Assembly: GCA_025267735.1 (NCBI GenBank)
Contig: CM046311.1
Location: forward strand, 24,016,020-24,080,019
Length of the DNA stretch: 64,000 nucleotides
Direction of reading: 5' to 3'
DNA from: Mactra quadrangularis
Taxonomy: Eukaryota; Mollusca; Bivalvia; Venerida; Mactridae
Positions 10,950 to 22,798 of the stretch are shown piece after piece. Each line of letters begins with the position of its first letter. Within the stretch, counting starts at the first letter, position 1. Under the pieces are notes generated by a model, which was given only the letters and a program-made list of their open reading frames with translations, searched no databases and was not told where the DNA came from. The translations under genes and the position numbers were made by a program.

Positions 10950-13018
10950 TACTTTTTTGTTAAGCCGGCATAACAAATACACATCATTTGCACATGAATT
11001 TTGTACTTTTTTGTTAAGCCGGCATAACAAATACACACCATTTGCACTAAAATTCATCCAAAATATAACCATTTTTCAGGATTATTTGCGTGAAAATGGC
11101 ATTGTTATGCCAGCATAACAAATAAACAAGAAAATTTAAACGTGAATTTATATCATTTATTAACTTCATCAACATAAACATAGAACAGAATACTTTGTTA
11201 AGCCAACATAACATTTCAGATACAAATAAAACGATGTTAAGCCAGCCATAACAAATCATGGAAAACTTTTACAGTCATAACTCGAAGCGAAATATTTTGT
11301 TAAGCCAACATAACATTTTGTTTTACAAATAAAAAGAATGTTAAGCCAGCCATAACAAATCACGATAAAAACTTACAATCATAACTCAGAGAAAAAAATT
11401 TTGTTAAGCCGGCATAACATTTTAGATACGAATTAAAACAATGTTAGGCCTGCCATAAGAAATCATGGAAAAATTTTATAGTCCTAACTCTGCGAAAAAT
11501 ATTTTGTTAAGCCAACATAACATTTTGTTATACGAATAAAAAGAATGTTAAGCCAGCCATAACAAATCATGATAAAAACTGTTACAATCATAAGTCAGAT
11601 AAAAAATACTTTGTTAAGCCGGCATAACATTTAAGATACGAATTAAAACGATGTTAGGCCTGCCATAACAACTCATGGAAAATTTTAACAGTCATAACTC
11701 AAAGCAAAATATTTTGTTAAGCCAACATAACATTTTAGATACGAATTAAAACAATGTTAGGCCTGCCATAACAAATCATGGAAAAATTTTATAGTCCTAA
11801 CTCTGCGAAAAATATTTTGTTAAGCCAACATAACATTTTGTTATACGAATAAAAAGAATGTTAAGCCAGCCATAACAAATCATGATAAAAACTGTTACAA
11901 TCATAAGTCAGATAAAAAATACTTTGTTAAGCCGGCATAACATTTAAGATACGAATTAAAACGATGTTAGGCCTGCCATAACAACTCATGGAAAATTTTA
12001 ACAATCATAACTCAAAGCAAAATATTTTGTTAAGCCAACATAACATTTTCTTATATGAATAAAAAGAATAAAGAATGTAAAGCCAGCCATAACAAAGCAT
12101 GATAAAAACTTTAAAAATCATAACTCAGGGAAACATATTTTGTTAAGCCGGCATAACATTTTCTTATATGAATAAAAAAATAAAAGAATGTTAAGCCAGC
12201 CATAACAAAGCATGATAAAAACTTTAAAAATCATAACTCAGGGAAACATATTTTGTTAAGCCGGCATAACATTTTCTTATATGAATAAAAAAATAAAAGA
12301 ATGTTAAGCCAGCCATAACAAAGCATGATAAAAACTTTAAAAATCATAACTCAGGGAAACATATTTTGTTAAGCCGGCATAACATTTTCTTATATGAATA
12401 AAAAAAATAAAAGAATGTTAAGCCAGCCATAACAAAGCATGATAAAACTTTTACAATTATAATTCAGAGGAAATATTTTGTTAAGCCGACATAACATTTT
12501 TAGATACGAATTAAACCAATGTTAGGCCTGCCATAACAAATCATGGAATAAAATTTAAAGTCATCACTCAAGAGAAAAATATTTTGTTAAGACGGCATAA
12601 CACTTTAGATACGAGTTAAAACAATGTTAGGCCTGCCATAACAAATCATGGAAAAATTTTAAAGTCATAAATGTGAGAAAAAAAATATTTTGTTAAGCCG
12701 GCATAACATTTTTAGAAATGAATTAAAACGATGTTAAGCATGTCATAATAAATCATGGAAAACTTTTACAGTCATAACTCAAAGCAATTTTTTTCTCAAA
12801 ACATTTTGTTATACGAATACAACCAATGTTGGGCCTGGCATAACGAGTCATGAAATGAGCTTTTACAATCATAACTCAGAAAAAAAATTTTTTTTAAGCC
12901 GGCATAACATTTTTAGATACGAATTAAAACAATGTTGGGCATAGCATAACAAATCATAAGATAAACTTAATCAGTCATAACTCAGAGCGAAATATTTGTT
13001 AAGCCGGCATAACATTTT
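10950..13018. repeat. Left subterminal array of a 19-bp pseudo-palindrome
   Basis: About 30 copies spaced roughly 60 bp alternate between TTGTTAAGCCGGCATAACA and a partner form TGTTAGGCCTGCCATAACA. Spacer blocks such as 'gatacgaattaaaa' and 'tcataactcag' are conserved, and locally homogenised blocks are seen (nearly identical units at 12100-12440). The two half-sites TTGTTA and TAACAA around GCC/GGC suggest a dimer-binding site (inference). The array is copied in mirror image at 19745-22560. Confidence 0.92.
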
Positions 13019-13250
13019 GCGTCAAGCGCACCTAACCTTGGCTAGCTTTCCTGAACCCTTTTCTGTAATCTGAACTCACATACTCTTCCACAAGGCCGGA
13101 AACTTCTCCACATACTGAACATTATGAATGGGGAGATGACCTTATTTTCATATTTTCATGGAAAGATACAACCCGGGTAAGCATCGAACCAGTACCCACC
13201 GGGGGTTTCCAAATCCCGGCGCGCTACCACCTTCGGTATCGACCCGGGTT
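13019..13250 (-). mobile_element. tRNA-like SINE (Pro-type anticodon loop), - strand
   Basis: Read on the - strand from about 13250, the head starts ACCCGGGTCGATACC and contains GGTGGTAGCGCG (A-box-like) and TGGTTCGATGC (B-box-like). It closes with ACCCGGGT, pairing with its start. The anticodon-like loop TTTGGAA would read UGG. A roughly 150-bp body follows and ends 'ggttaggtgcgcttgac', at the edge of the repeat array. It belongs to a different SINE family from the one at 10360. Confidence 0.55.
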
Positions 13251-13372
13251 CTAATGTTAATCAACACTAACGCTAAACGTCGTACTTAGTAGGAAGGTAT
13301 AGTATTAAGCAAAATCCACACACAAGTATTTCATAGAACAAATATTACTTCCAAGCTAACACTCTTAGTCTC

Positions 13373-13614
13373 GTATAGCTCGTTTAGGATAAGTTGAGAC
13401 AAAATACAACGATACTATTTTTATAAACATGTGGATTTAAGTTTACATGTAGTACAGTACACGTTATTATCGACTATTATCAGTGTGTTTTTGATGAATT
13501 AAATTTAGTACGAGAATACACGTTCAACGCATTAAGACATGTTTAATACTATCATTACACAAAATCAGCTGACCTCCCTGTCGTTTGTCTCAAGTTATCC
13601 TAAACGAGATATAG
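13373..13614. mobile_element. MITE with TATAGCTCGTTTAGGATAA ends
   Basis: Left end 13373-13408 and right end 13588-13614 are inverted copies of 'gctcgtttaggataa' followed by 'gttgagaca'. About 240 bp long, no coding capacity, nested in the 11.8-kb element. Confidence 0.7.
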
Positions 13615-14317
13615 CAACTATCAATATATCCTTAACAACCACCCGTGTGTCTATGACAATCACTTTTACACTCTTGTGTCCATAGCAACCGATTTTAGTT
13701 TCATAGCAACCGCTATTCCACTTTTACCAACCATCCAACGTTTAAAGTCGCAACACCGCTAATGCAAGAATAAGGCTTATATATTGCTTGTCTAGATCTA
13801 ACCTAACTTGACCAAGTTTGAACTTTGATTTTGATTTAAAGATGATTTAAATGGACACTGAGATGATGTTTATAGTCGCAAGAGTTATTGCTTTGAACAA
13901 TTAAGTGAATTTTCATGATTTTGTGCAAAAAATGAACAACACAAAACACAAATATGCGTCGCCAACCTAGATTTCTGCACTATCTGTAATTTGAATGCCA
14001 TCTTGTGTTGATATGAACTATTATTTATCGTCGTCTTATATCGTTTGATTCGCCATCTTGTCCTCATTACAATGACTTTGTCATATTTACATCCACAATA
14101 ATTATGATAACGTATTTGCTTAGGTTCTGGGTGATGATGGTGTATTTTCTTGCTACATATGTACAGATGATATTTCGGGAAAGAATTCGACGCAACTAAC
14201 TGTTCCTGAAAAAAGAAAATATGGCGTTCAGATAAAATAATGACAGGCAAGCCAGCGCGATGGTCAAAAATTCCGATCTAAGATTCTCGCTTGCCTACTC
14301 GCTAATTTTAATCGGTA
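13615..14317. other. Interior of the 11.8-kb element, no supported gene
   Basis: A 121-codon open frame on the - strand (13885-14250) contains a TTTTTTCAG acceptor-like sequence near its start. The peptide is low in recognisable features and has a His run, so I leave it uncalled. No other signal. Confidence 0.35.
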
Positions 14318-14630
14318 GCGTGTTCAGTTACCGCGAACGTTACAGAACGTTACAAAACGATACATTCGGAACTCCTCGGCCATTCGCTGCGAATAATCTA
14401 ATCTAATACACAAATATGCGATCGTTAAGGCAATGAGTGATGTTTCAAAATTTTTGGACTAAAAACGAAACATCACTCAATGCCTACACGATCATATATT
14501 TGTTTACTTCAACACCGGTAGTTTCAAAATAGCGTCTAAATATGTCCGAGATTATTCGCAGCGAATGGCCGAGGAGTTCCGAAATTATCGTTATGTAACG
14601 TTCTTTAATGTTCGCGGTAACTGAACACGC
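14318..14630. mobile_element. Foldback MITE with GTGTTCAGTTACCGCG ends, copy 1
   Basis: The arms start GCGTGTTCAGTTACC and contain repeated AACGTTAC and CGGAACTCCTCGGCC. The right arm is the complement and ends AACTGAACACGC. The interior carries a second facing pair (AGTGATGTTTC / GAAACATCACT). Other copies are at 23098-23650 (interrupted) and 26151-26357 (shortened). Confidence 0.88.
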
Positions 14631-15130
14631 TGCAGTGGCCTATTTCAAACGAGGGTCACGTTCAGGTGATCTTTTCTCATCACAATATTAATGACGAATT
14701 TTTTTTTGTATATAACATTTGAGTAATATATACACGTTTAATCACTGAGCCCCACTTACTGAATAATTAATTTTGTTTTCATGAATAAATACTTTGAAAC
14801 TGCTACGCGTGGTCTCATGAGTTAGTCCCATAAACAGACAATTCCATAATTTAAAATAAAAACACGCACGATGTTTTGACTTTTGTGGACAGATAATGGA
14901 TTTTGCAGACCATTTTGATATTCAACGTTTATTCTAAAAATTGTGTGTATAATATCAAGTTAGATTGTTAGATAAATGGGCGTGGTCTAGCAATCTGATA
15001 AGTCTATTTCAAGTATGAACTATTATACGCAAGGCTTCACTTCTAATTATTTGCCTACAATGGGCGTGGTTTAATACCCTGGACAATCCTTTATCTCTGA
15101 TTTTATCTATGCATCATTTATAGTTATGTT
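14631..15130. other. Interior spacer with two ATGGGCGTGGT repeats
   Basis: ATGGGCGTGGTCTA near 14974 and TGGGCGTGGTTTA near 15060 are direct repeats of a GC-box-like motif. A fragment 'acgagggtcacgttcaggtga' also occurs at about 34608. No gene seen. Confidence 0.35.
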
Positions 15131-15305
15131 ATATTAACCTGTCACAACTTGAATAATTACACGGTCTACGAATGTGTTAGTATTTATCTTCTTTAAAATA
15201 TTGAGCCACCAAACTATATAAATTATTGATGTATTGAACTGTATATGTAGCAATTTTGAATATCGTTGAAATAACAAATTCGAAAAAAATTAAAAATAAC
15301 CATAT
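15131..15305 (-). mobile_element. Truncated copy of the 1599 MITE
   Basis: Begins ATTAACCTGTCACAACTTG and continues with the internal 'gagccacca' block. It is the reverse orientation of 1599-1836, and the other terminal repeat is missing. Confidence 0.7.
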
Positions 15306-15939
15306 CCATTTAAACAAACAGGATAATGGCACAACGACTTTTGATTCTGCCAGATAAATCCTTTCAACATAACTCAGCTTACATCGAAGTTACATTTTTT
15401 CCCAATATACTGCAATATATATTGCGTCATGAATAATGAGTTTTACAATAGTTTAAGAAATAGCTTCAAACGTCCGCGGATAATTCGAGGTATGAATGTT
15501 ACCCTTCAACAGACTTAATGTACACAATAAAACATAACTCTATAAAAGTTATACATTCTATCAATCAAAATAAATCGGACATACATGTACGATCCTGTTT
15601 CTCCAACATAAAAAAACAATATAACTGTATGGAATCACAGTCTGAATTATTTGCCCTTCTTTACTTAGTTGCTTTAAACACGTACATGAACTGGTTCAAA
15701 CCAAGTAAGAAAGTAAAAATAGAAATCATTATTATTTTGTGGGAAAAAAGTTCTAACTTTAAGCGTCATAGATCTAAATAAAAATTAATGTAAAGTCTTA
15801 AAAATCATATAACTTAATTAAAAAAATACTTACCTAGTTTCAACGCTCCAAATCACCAAAATTACAAAATTATGACTGTCTTATATAAACATTTGTAGCA
15901 ATTTAAGATCAAATGTTTATAAAAAAAATCCGAGTGAAC

Positions 15940-16125
15940 ACCACGTGATCAATTAACTAATGCTAGATTAATTATTGACCAATCGGATGATCGAATTCTT
16001 ATGCGGCATCCTTTGATGTACATAGGTTTTGGTAGCAGCAGACTGCACGCTGTGCATCCCGCTAAATTGATGTTTTCTTTGATTGGTCATTTACCTATTA
16101 TCAGATTTGCGCATGCGCACTGTCT
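15940..16125 (+). promoter_or_regulatory. Promoter-like cluster: E-box, two CCAAT boxes, NRF1 palindrome
   Basis: CACGTG at 15942-15947, a CCAAT box in GACCAATCGG (about 15977-15986), an inverted CCAAT (ATTGG at 16082-16086) and a 12-base NRF1 palindrome TGCGCATGCGCA at 16108-16119 lie within 180 bp, just upstream of a consensus splice donor at 16251. The combination is typical of a TATA-less promoter and is unexpected inside a transposon-like element. Confidence 0.5.
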
Positions 16126-16250
16126 TCGGCGGGAATCGATTCAATATTTTCGTTTAGAAATTTTCGTGATTACTACAACTTCAAAACATCATCAATATTT
16201 TGAATGGCTACCAACGAATGCAGAAATCATTAAACATGAAAATTTATAAG
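16126..16250 (+). ncRNA. Candidate first exon of a spliced, probably non-coding RNA
   Basis: The exon would end in TATAAG before the consensus donor GTGAGT at 16251. It follows the promoter-like cluster directly. ATGs near its end open only very short frames: the longest reads 11 codons to the donor and stops soon after the next exon. A 5' UTR of a lost gene or a long non-coding RNA fits better than a protein. The transcription start is a guess. Confidence 0.3.
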
Positions 16251-16810
16251 GTGAGTCTATTTTTATTGATTTGTTAAGAAAATTCGACTAATTTATTCAT
16301 CTGAAACAATAAATTTATTGATTTGTTTTGATACAACGAACAACGCACACATATTTATAAAAATATTAGTTCAGATGGAAACGGCATTTTGTCTTAAATA
16401 TGGAATTGTTGGTTAAATCTATCTCTCAGATATGACTGTTTCATATGTTTCAGAGATTCTATAAAACATCCCTGATATAGTTTTGTGTTTCTGTTTGATA
16501 TTGACATCGAATTCTAAATTTAGGTGATTATTTGTCTGTTGGATGCTTAAGGTGCGTTCAATTATTTGAGAAAATACAAATCTGCCCGTAATCATGATTT
16601 TGTTCGTGAATCAATCACCTAAATACAAGTTATATGTTGTCCATAGATACATGCAAAAAACACTTCATATTTCATTAACTATATTAAGAAATAACATGGT
16701 ACTAAGTTATCAAATCATAGTTAACAACCAGTAAATAACTTCAAAAATAGATTTTTCAGTATAACATTTTGTTACACCTTAATATGTATAAATATTTATT
16801 GTCTTTTCAG

Positions 16811-16923
16811 AATAATATTGCCAGAACAATATACTACTTCTGACTATTAACAGTGACAATGTCATACATGATGTTCACATAAGAACTTGGATACTCAATT
16901 TGTAGATTTCCTGCATTTAAACT
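16811..16923 (+). ncRNA. Candidate second exon of the same transcript
   Basis: Preceded by TTGTCTTTTCAG (ends 16810) and followed by the consensus donor GTAAGT at 16924. All three frames contain stops within these 113 bases, so it is non-coding if used. The spacing from the previous donor (560 bp) is reasonable for an intron. Confidence 0.3.
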
Positions 16924-18597
16924 GTAAGTAAAAATATTCCTTCTTTTAAATAATAATATAATATGATAGCTAATTGTTCGTCAATTAAGAACTAATAGGC
17001 CTGATGTAAAGGCATTTTTGAAAAATATATTAGCAACATGCTTTATTTACAATATTTTCTGTTATCTTGTATTATTTTTATTATTCGATTGGATATTGTC
17101 AACCACGACCCTTAATGTATATCTCAAGACCTCGGCATCTAAGCCAAGGTCGTGTGACCCCATACAGTCATGGAATTTAGGCATTGATGTATAATGTATA
17201 CATCGTAACATCCAAATAAGGCTATATTAAGCACCGAGATAAAGCGATTCGTCCTCTTGATCATGCAAGCGTGAAAACATCATTTGACTCTCTTTAAACA
17301 GTCGCCTTCATAAGAGACATGTTATCTATGTATCTGCCTTTATCTATTCGACTATCTTTAATTAAGTAGGCATTGTTATCGAGGCATAGTTTTATTCACA
17401 GGCTTGGATTACCCAAGAATACACAAACTCGTGCCCCCCCCCCACTACCTAGCAGACATTCAGACACCCTTTTAAAGAGAAAGGGCACAAAAGTGACACT
17501 AATAAAAAAACAACTGACGCGACATTTAGCATTATTTCACTATAAAAAGTCATTTATCGATATTCAAGTTTCTCTAGGTCACTTTATCAAGTGCTCTAAC
17601 ATTGATTAAGCAAGTGCTTGTATTTTATTACACATACCTCAGTACCAGCCGAAATATGATGATTCGATATATTGTTGAAGACCCAAATATAGGCGTGCGT
17701 GAGATGGAGAAAACTAAAAAGAATCGAATGCGTTTTTGTAAAATTTCAATAAAGGAAATATTTATTAATCTTTAAACTGATATGCAGAGTGAAATCCTGT
17801 TAAGTAGACTTATTTCATCGCTCGATAGTACGGTAAACTGTCACCGACTATACTCTATTTCGTTGTGAAAACGTGATTAACAATAATTAACGTGCACAGA
17901 TCGCCGGGAGTAAAACGTTTCAATATATGACAATGTTGTGTACTAATTTTAAAATCCTTTACAATATGGTTCATTCCTCACAAAAGGAAGGGAATGAGAG
18001 ACCACATTTTCCGCACACAATTATTTTTTATTCCTGTCTGGCGAAGGAGGATAGTTTAGATTAATAAATATAGTAAATTAGTATTATCGACGTTTGAAAA
18101 CATGTTACCAGCTGTCAGTCTTCGTATATCTATATGAAGTTAAAACGAGCAAAAGGAAGTGTATTTCCATGGCCTTTTACCGCAAAACCGGAATTCTGTT
18201 GCTCTTTTTTTATATTAAACAATATTTCTGTAAAGTTAGCTTGCGTAAAAACATGTCTGGTATATTTTCCATATTGTTCCGATGACTTGAAGCTTAATTT
18301 CTTAATCGTGTTTCTATTTCAGGTGAAAGTATAGTTAATCAAGAATGGTAATCATAAACTATGAAGCCTCTTCATGTGTATGTGACGAATACGAACTGAT
18401 GTGAGATCGCCGTCTTCTTTCGTCATTTTGATTAGATTAAGATCGCAAATGTGATTTAAAAATGCGATGGGACATTATTGTGAAAATTATTGAAAACGAA
18501 ATTTTCAATAAATAGATAAGTTTAAATAAAAATTTCCAACAGGCTTTACTTATCAACCCCGGATTAACTTGATAACGTATGTCAGTGTTTGCAAAAA
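16924..18597. other. Interior of the 11.8-kb element, no supported gene
   Basis: AT-rich. A possible further acceptor TTTCTATTTCAG ends at about 18323, followed by 'gtgaaagtatag', which might be a third exon of the candidate transcript. Short overlapping frames at 17373-17609 and 18094-18334 show no domain. Confidence 0.35.
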
Positions 18598-19499
18598 GGG
18601 TACGGTACAACTCAACCCGTGGACAACTCAAACCGTGGACAACTCAATCCGAAGTATGGACAACTCAACCCGTAAGTTGGGACAACTCAACCCGTGGACA
18701 ACTCAACCCGTATAATATATTATGATATGATATATAATCTAATTAGTTATTTATCAAAAAAATATGTATTTACAATGTAAAGTGAAATTAAATATATTTC
18801 TATCAAGAATTGAAAGTATTTGTGAATAAAGTATAGGTAATGTATGGTATTTAGAGATTGCATAAATATTGTGTCAATTGTGTTGTATGTAATTGTATAT
18901 CAAATGTGTAGTATTCATATACTTTTAATATTGAGTACCTGTTTTTTTATCGATATTTGAACATTATTTGTAATTAATCCTCATATTGACTGTAATAATT
19001 ATGAACAAGAATGATCTTTTTTTAATCAAAGATTTTCAAGGTATCATAATAATCACAGATCAATAAGCAGTAATTTAAATTTATTTTACTTACTCATAGA
19101 ATGAGCCATTCTTAAAGAATTTAATTTGCATTGATTGTCAAACAACACGGCAAAATGGGATAATTCACAATAACTCTTGATTAAACAAGCTCGTAGTTTT
19201 GTATGTAATATTGTAGATTTTGTTTGTCAATATATTTAATGACATATTTCCAATTTAATTAGCAAACATTAGGTTAAAATTGTCATCATAATTTTCATAC
19301 TTGAATATCTTTCATTAGCGATAAATTTTATCTCAAAATCAAATTTAAACATATTATTTATGATGAATAACTATTTTTATATCATACGGGTTGAGTTGTC
19401 TACGGGTTGAGTTGTACCTACTTACGGGTTGAGTTGTCCCGACTTACGGGTTGAGTTGTCCCGGTTTGAGTTGTCTCCGGGTTGAGTTGTCCCGGTCCC
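18598..19499. mobile_element. hAT-like element with ACAACTCAACCCG subterminal repeats, copy 1
   Basis: Starts GGGTACGGTACAACTC and ends TTGTCCCGGTCCC. Five to six copies of ACAACTCAACCCG face the same number of GGGTTGAGTTGT copies at the other end. Flanks TTTGCAAA (left, then two extra A) and TTTGCAAA (right) suggest an 8-bp target duplication. The AT-rich interior has no coding capacity. It matches the copy at 48774-49402, whose duplication is exact. Confidence 0.82.
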
Positions 19500-19744
19500 T
19501 TTGCAAACAGGTTATAAAACAATTATCAGTCATATCAATCTCTGATCACTTGCAAACTTTCACTTTGCCGCTTGCGAAATCAAAACCTATACCAAAGAAA
19601 AATTAAGCTTGTCAAATGTTTTGTAGCCAAAATAATCGCCAATTTTTTAAAGTCGAACCAGAAACTTGTCGCATATGGCGACAATAGAGATCGACTTGCT
19701 TTGTCTTAACTAGTGATTTACAGACTTTATGGTCATAAAATTAA

Positions 19745-22560
19745 AAACGTTTGAGTTATGACTGTAAAAGCTTTTTTCATGATTTGTTATGCCAGGCCTA
19801 ACATTTTTATTCGTATCTAAAATGTTATGCTGGCTTAACAAAATATTTTCTCTGAGTTATGACTGTAAATCTTTATATTATGATTTGTTATGCCAGGCTT
19901 AACATTTTTTATTCGGAACTAAAAATGTTATGGTGGCTTAACAAAATATTTTGCTTTGGGTTATTACTTTAAAATTTTTCCTTGATATGTTATGGCTGGC
20001 TTAGCATTTTATATATATGTATAACAAAATGTTATGCCGGCTTAACAAAATATCTTGCTTTGAGTTATGACTTTTGATTTTTTTGTTATACCAGGCTTAA
20101 CATTGTTTTATTCGTTCTTAAAAGGTTATACTTGCTTAACAAAATACTTTTCTGTAAGTTTGACTGTAAACGTTTATATACTGATTTGTCATGCCAGACT
20201 TAACATTGTTTATATTTGTATCTAAAAAGCTATGCTGGCTTAACCAAATATTTTGTTTGAGTTATGATTGTAAATTAAAGCTTGTTTATTTGTTATGCTA
20301 GACCTAAAATTATTTTTATTGGTATAACAAAATGTTATGCTGGCTTAACAAAATATTTTTCTCTAAATTTTGAGTGTAAAAGTTCATATAATTATTTGTT
20401 ATGCCAGGCTTAACATTTGTTTTAATGTATAAAAAAATGTTATGCTGGCTTAACAAAATATTTTTCCCTAAATTATGACTGTAAAAGTTTATGTAATGAT
20501 TTGTTATGCCAGGCCTAACATTTGTTTAAATGTACAAAAAATGTTATGCTGGCTTAACAAAATATTTTTCTCTAAATTATGACTGTAAAAGTTTATATTA
20601 TGATTTGTTATGCCAGGCCTAACATTTGTTTAAATGTAAAAAAATGTTATGCTGGCTTAACAAAATATTTTTCTCTAAATTATGACTGTAAAAGTTTATA
20701 TTATGATTTGTTATGTCAGGCCTAACATTTGTTTAAATGTATACAAAATGTTATGCTGGCTTAACAAAATATTTTTCTCTAAATTATGACTGTAAAAGTT
20801 TATATTATGATTTGTTATGCCAGGCTTAACATTGCTTTTATTTGGAACTAAAAATGTTATGCTGGCTTAACAAAATACTTTTCTCTGAGTTATGACTGTA
20901 AAAGTGTATATCATGCTTTGTTATGCCAGGCCTAACATTTGTTTAAATGTATAATAAAAATGTTATGTTGGCTTAACAAAATACTTTTCTCTAAGTTATG
21001 TCTGTAATAGTTTATATTATGATTTGTTATGCCAGACTTAACATTTTTTTTATTCATGTCTACAAATGTTATGCTGGCTTAACCAAATATTTTGTTTGAG
21101 TTATGATTGTAAATTAAAGCTTGTTTATTTGTTATGCTAGACCTAAAATTATTTTTATTGGTATAACAAAATGTTATGCTGGCTTAACAAAATATTTTTC
21201 TCTAAATTTTGAGTGTAAAAGTTCATATAATTATTTGTTATGCCAGGCTTAACATTTGTTTTAATGTATAAAAAAATGTTATGCTGGCTTAACAAAATAT
21301 TTTTCCCTAAATTATGACTGTAAAAGTTTATGTAATGATTTGTTATGCCAGGCCTAACATTTGTTTAAATGTACAAAAAATGTTATGCTGGCTTAACAAA
21401 ATATTTTTCTCTAAATTATGACTGTAAAAGTTTATATTATGATTTGTTATGCCAGGCCTAACATTTGTTTAAATGTATAAAAAATGTTATGCTGGCTTAA
21501 CAAAATATTTTTCTCTAAATTATGACTGTAAAAGTTTATATTATGATTTGTTATGCCAGGCCTAACATTTGTTTAAATGTATACAAAATGTTATGCTGGC
21601 TTAACAAAATATTTTTCTCTAAATTATGACTGTAAAAGTTTATATTATGATTTGTTATGCCAGGCCTAACATTTGTTTAAATGTATACAAAATGTTATGC
21701 TGGCTTAACAAAATATTTTTCTCTAAATTATGACTGTAAAAGTTTATATTATGATTTGTTATGCCAGGCCTAACATTTGTTTAAATGTATAATAAAAAAT
21801 GTTATGTTGGCTTAACAAAATACTTTTCTCTAAGTTATGTCTGTAATAGTTTATATTATGATTTGTTATGCCAGACTTAACATTTTTTTTATTCATGTCT
21901 ACAAATGTTATGGTGGCTTAACAAAATATTTTGTTCTGAGGTATGACTTCAAAATTTGTCCATGATTTGTTAGGCTGGCTTAACATTCTTATTATTCGTA
22001 TAACAACATGTTATGCTGGCTTAACAAAATATTTTTATTTGAGTAATGACTTTAAAATTTTCTATGATTTTTTATGCCAGACTTAACATAGTTTTTATTC
22101 GTATAACATAATGTTATGCTGGCTTAACAAAATATTTTGCTTTGAGTTATGGCTGAAAAAGTTTATTGGTGATTTGTTATGCCAGGCTTAGCATTTGTTT
22201 AAATGTATTAAAAATGTTATGTTGGCTTAACAATATACTTTTCTCTGAGTTATGACTGTAATAGTTTATGTAATGATTTGTTATGCCAGGCTTATCATTG
22301 TTTTATTTGTATCTAAAATGTTATGGTGGCTTAACAAAGTTAAGATTATGTTGATGATGTTAATAAAATGTAAAAAGTTACGTTTGAATTTTCTTGTTTA
22401 TTTGTTATGCTGGCATAACAATGCCATTTTCACGCAAATAATCCTGAAAAATGATTATATTTTGGATGAATTTTAGTGCAAATGTGTATTTGTTATGCCG
22501 GTTTAACAAAAATGTACAAAATTCATGTGCAAATGATGTGTATTTGTTATGCCGGCTTAA
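19745..22560. repeat. Right subterminal array of the 19-bp pseudo-palindrome
   Basis: About 45 copies of TGTTATGCTGGCTTAACAA alternate with TTGTTATGCCAGGCCTAACA at roughly 60-bp spacing, in mirror orientation to 10950-13018. Conserved spacers are 'tatgactgtaaaagttta' and 'ttaaatgtat'. A block at about 20240-20560 is nearly repeated at about 21080-21400, showing recent internal duplication. Confidence 0.92.
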
Positions 22561-22670
22561 CAAAAAAATACAAAATTCATCAAAAATATTGAAATATCGG
22601 TAGAAAAACACTGTTTTTCGTACTGGAATTGGGAATCAGTGGAAATTCCCTTTTTAAAATGGACAGCGTT

Positions 22671-22796
22671 AATTGCTGTTCATGCATTAGCTTATTAACC
22701 TATTTAGTAGGCACGCCCATTGTTTAAAGTACAAAAACACGCATGAACTAGAATACGACCTGCACGGCGTTAAACTTAACAAATCAACTTTGTGAA
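22671..22796 (+). mobile_element. Right remnants of MITE E2 copy 2 and of the split SINE
   Basis: 22671-22763 resumes E2 from AATTGCTGTTCATGC to GACCTGCA. 22764-22774 is the SINE 3' end CGGCGTTAAAC. The SINE target duplication TCAACTTTGTGAA is at 22784-22796. The order mirrors the left side and proves the nesting. Confidence 0.92.
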
Positions 22797-22798
22797 TG

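Larger units (their letters stand above)
10848..22670. mobile_element. 11.8-kb element with long inverted ends and mirror-image repeat arrays
   Basis: Both ends begin AACGCTGTCC and match almost perfectly in inverted orientation for about 300 bases (10848-11150 against 22370-22670). The flanking AATT at 10844-10847 and 22671-22674 is a plausible 4-bp target duplication. Inside each end is a long array of the pseudo-palindrome TTGTTAAGCCGGCATAACA (left 10950-13018, right 19745-22560). The interior holds a SINE, several MITEs and a promoter-like segment but no transposase that I can recognise, so the copy appears non-autonomous. The superfamily is unknown to me. Long subterminal arrays recall foldback elements. 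Confidence 0.88.

Noticed and set aside
10950..13018. CRISPR-like array of regularly spaced near-palindromes
   Set aside because: Eukaryotic context. The spacers are themselves repeated rather than unique, no cas genes are present, and the array is the inner part of a terminal inverted repeat.
13885..14250. 121-codon - strand frame
   Set aside because: No recognisable domain, inside repeat-rich DNA. The acceptor-like site near its start is the only supporting feature.
18600..18715. Telomere-like repeats (CAACTCAACCCG)
   Set aside because: Not a telomeric hexamer. The copies face an inverted set 700 bp away within a bounded element with target duplication.
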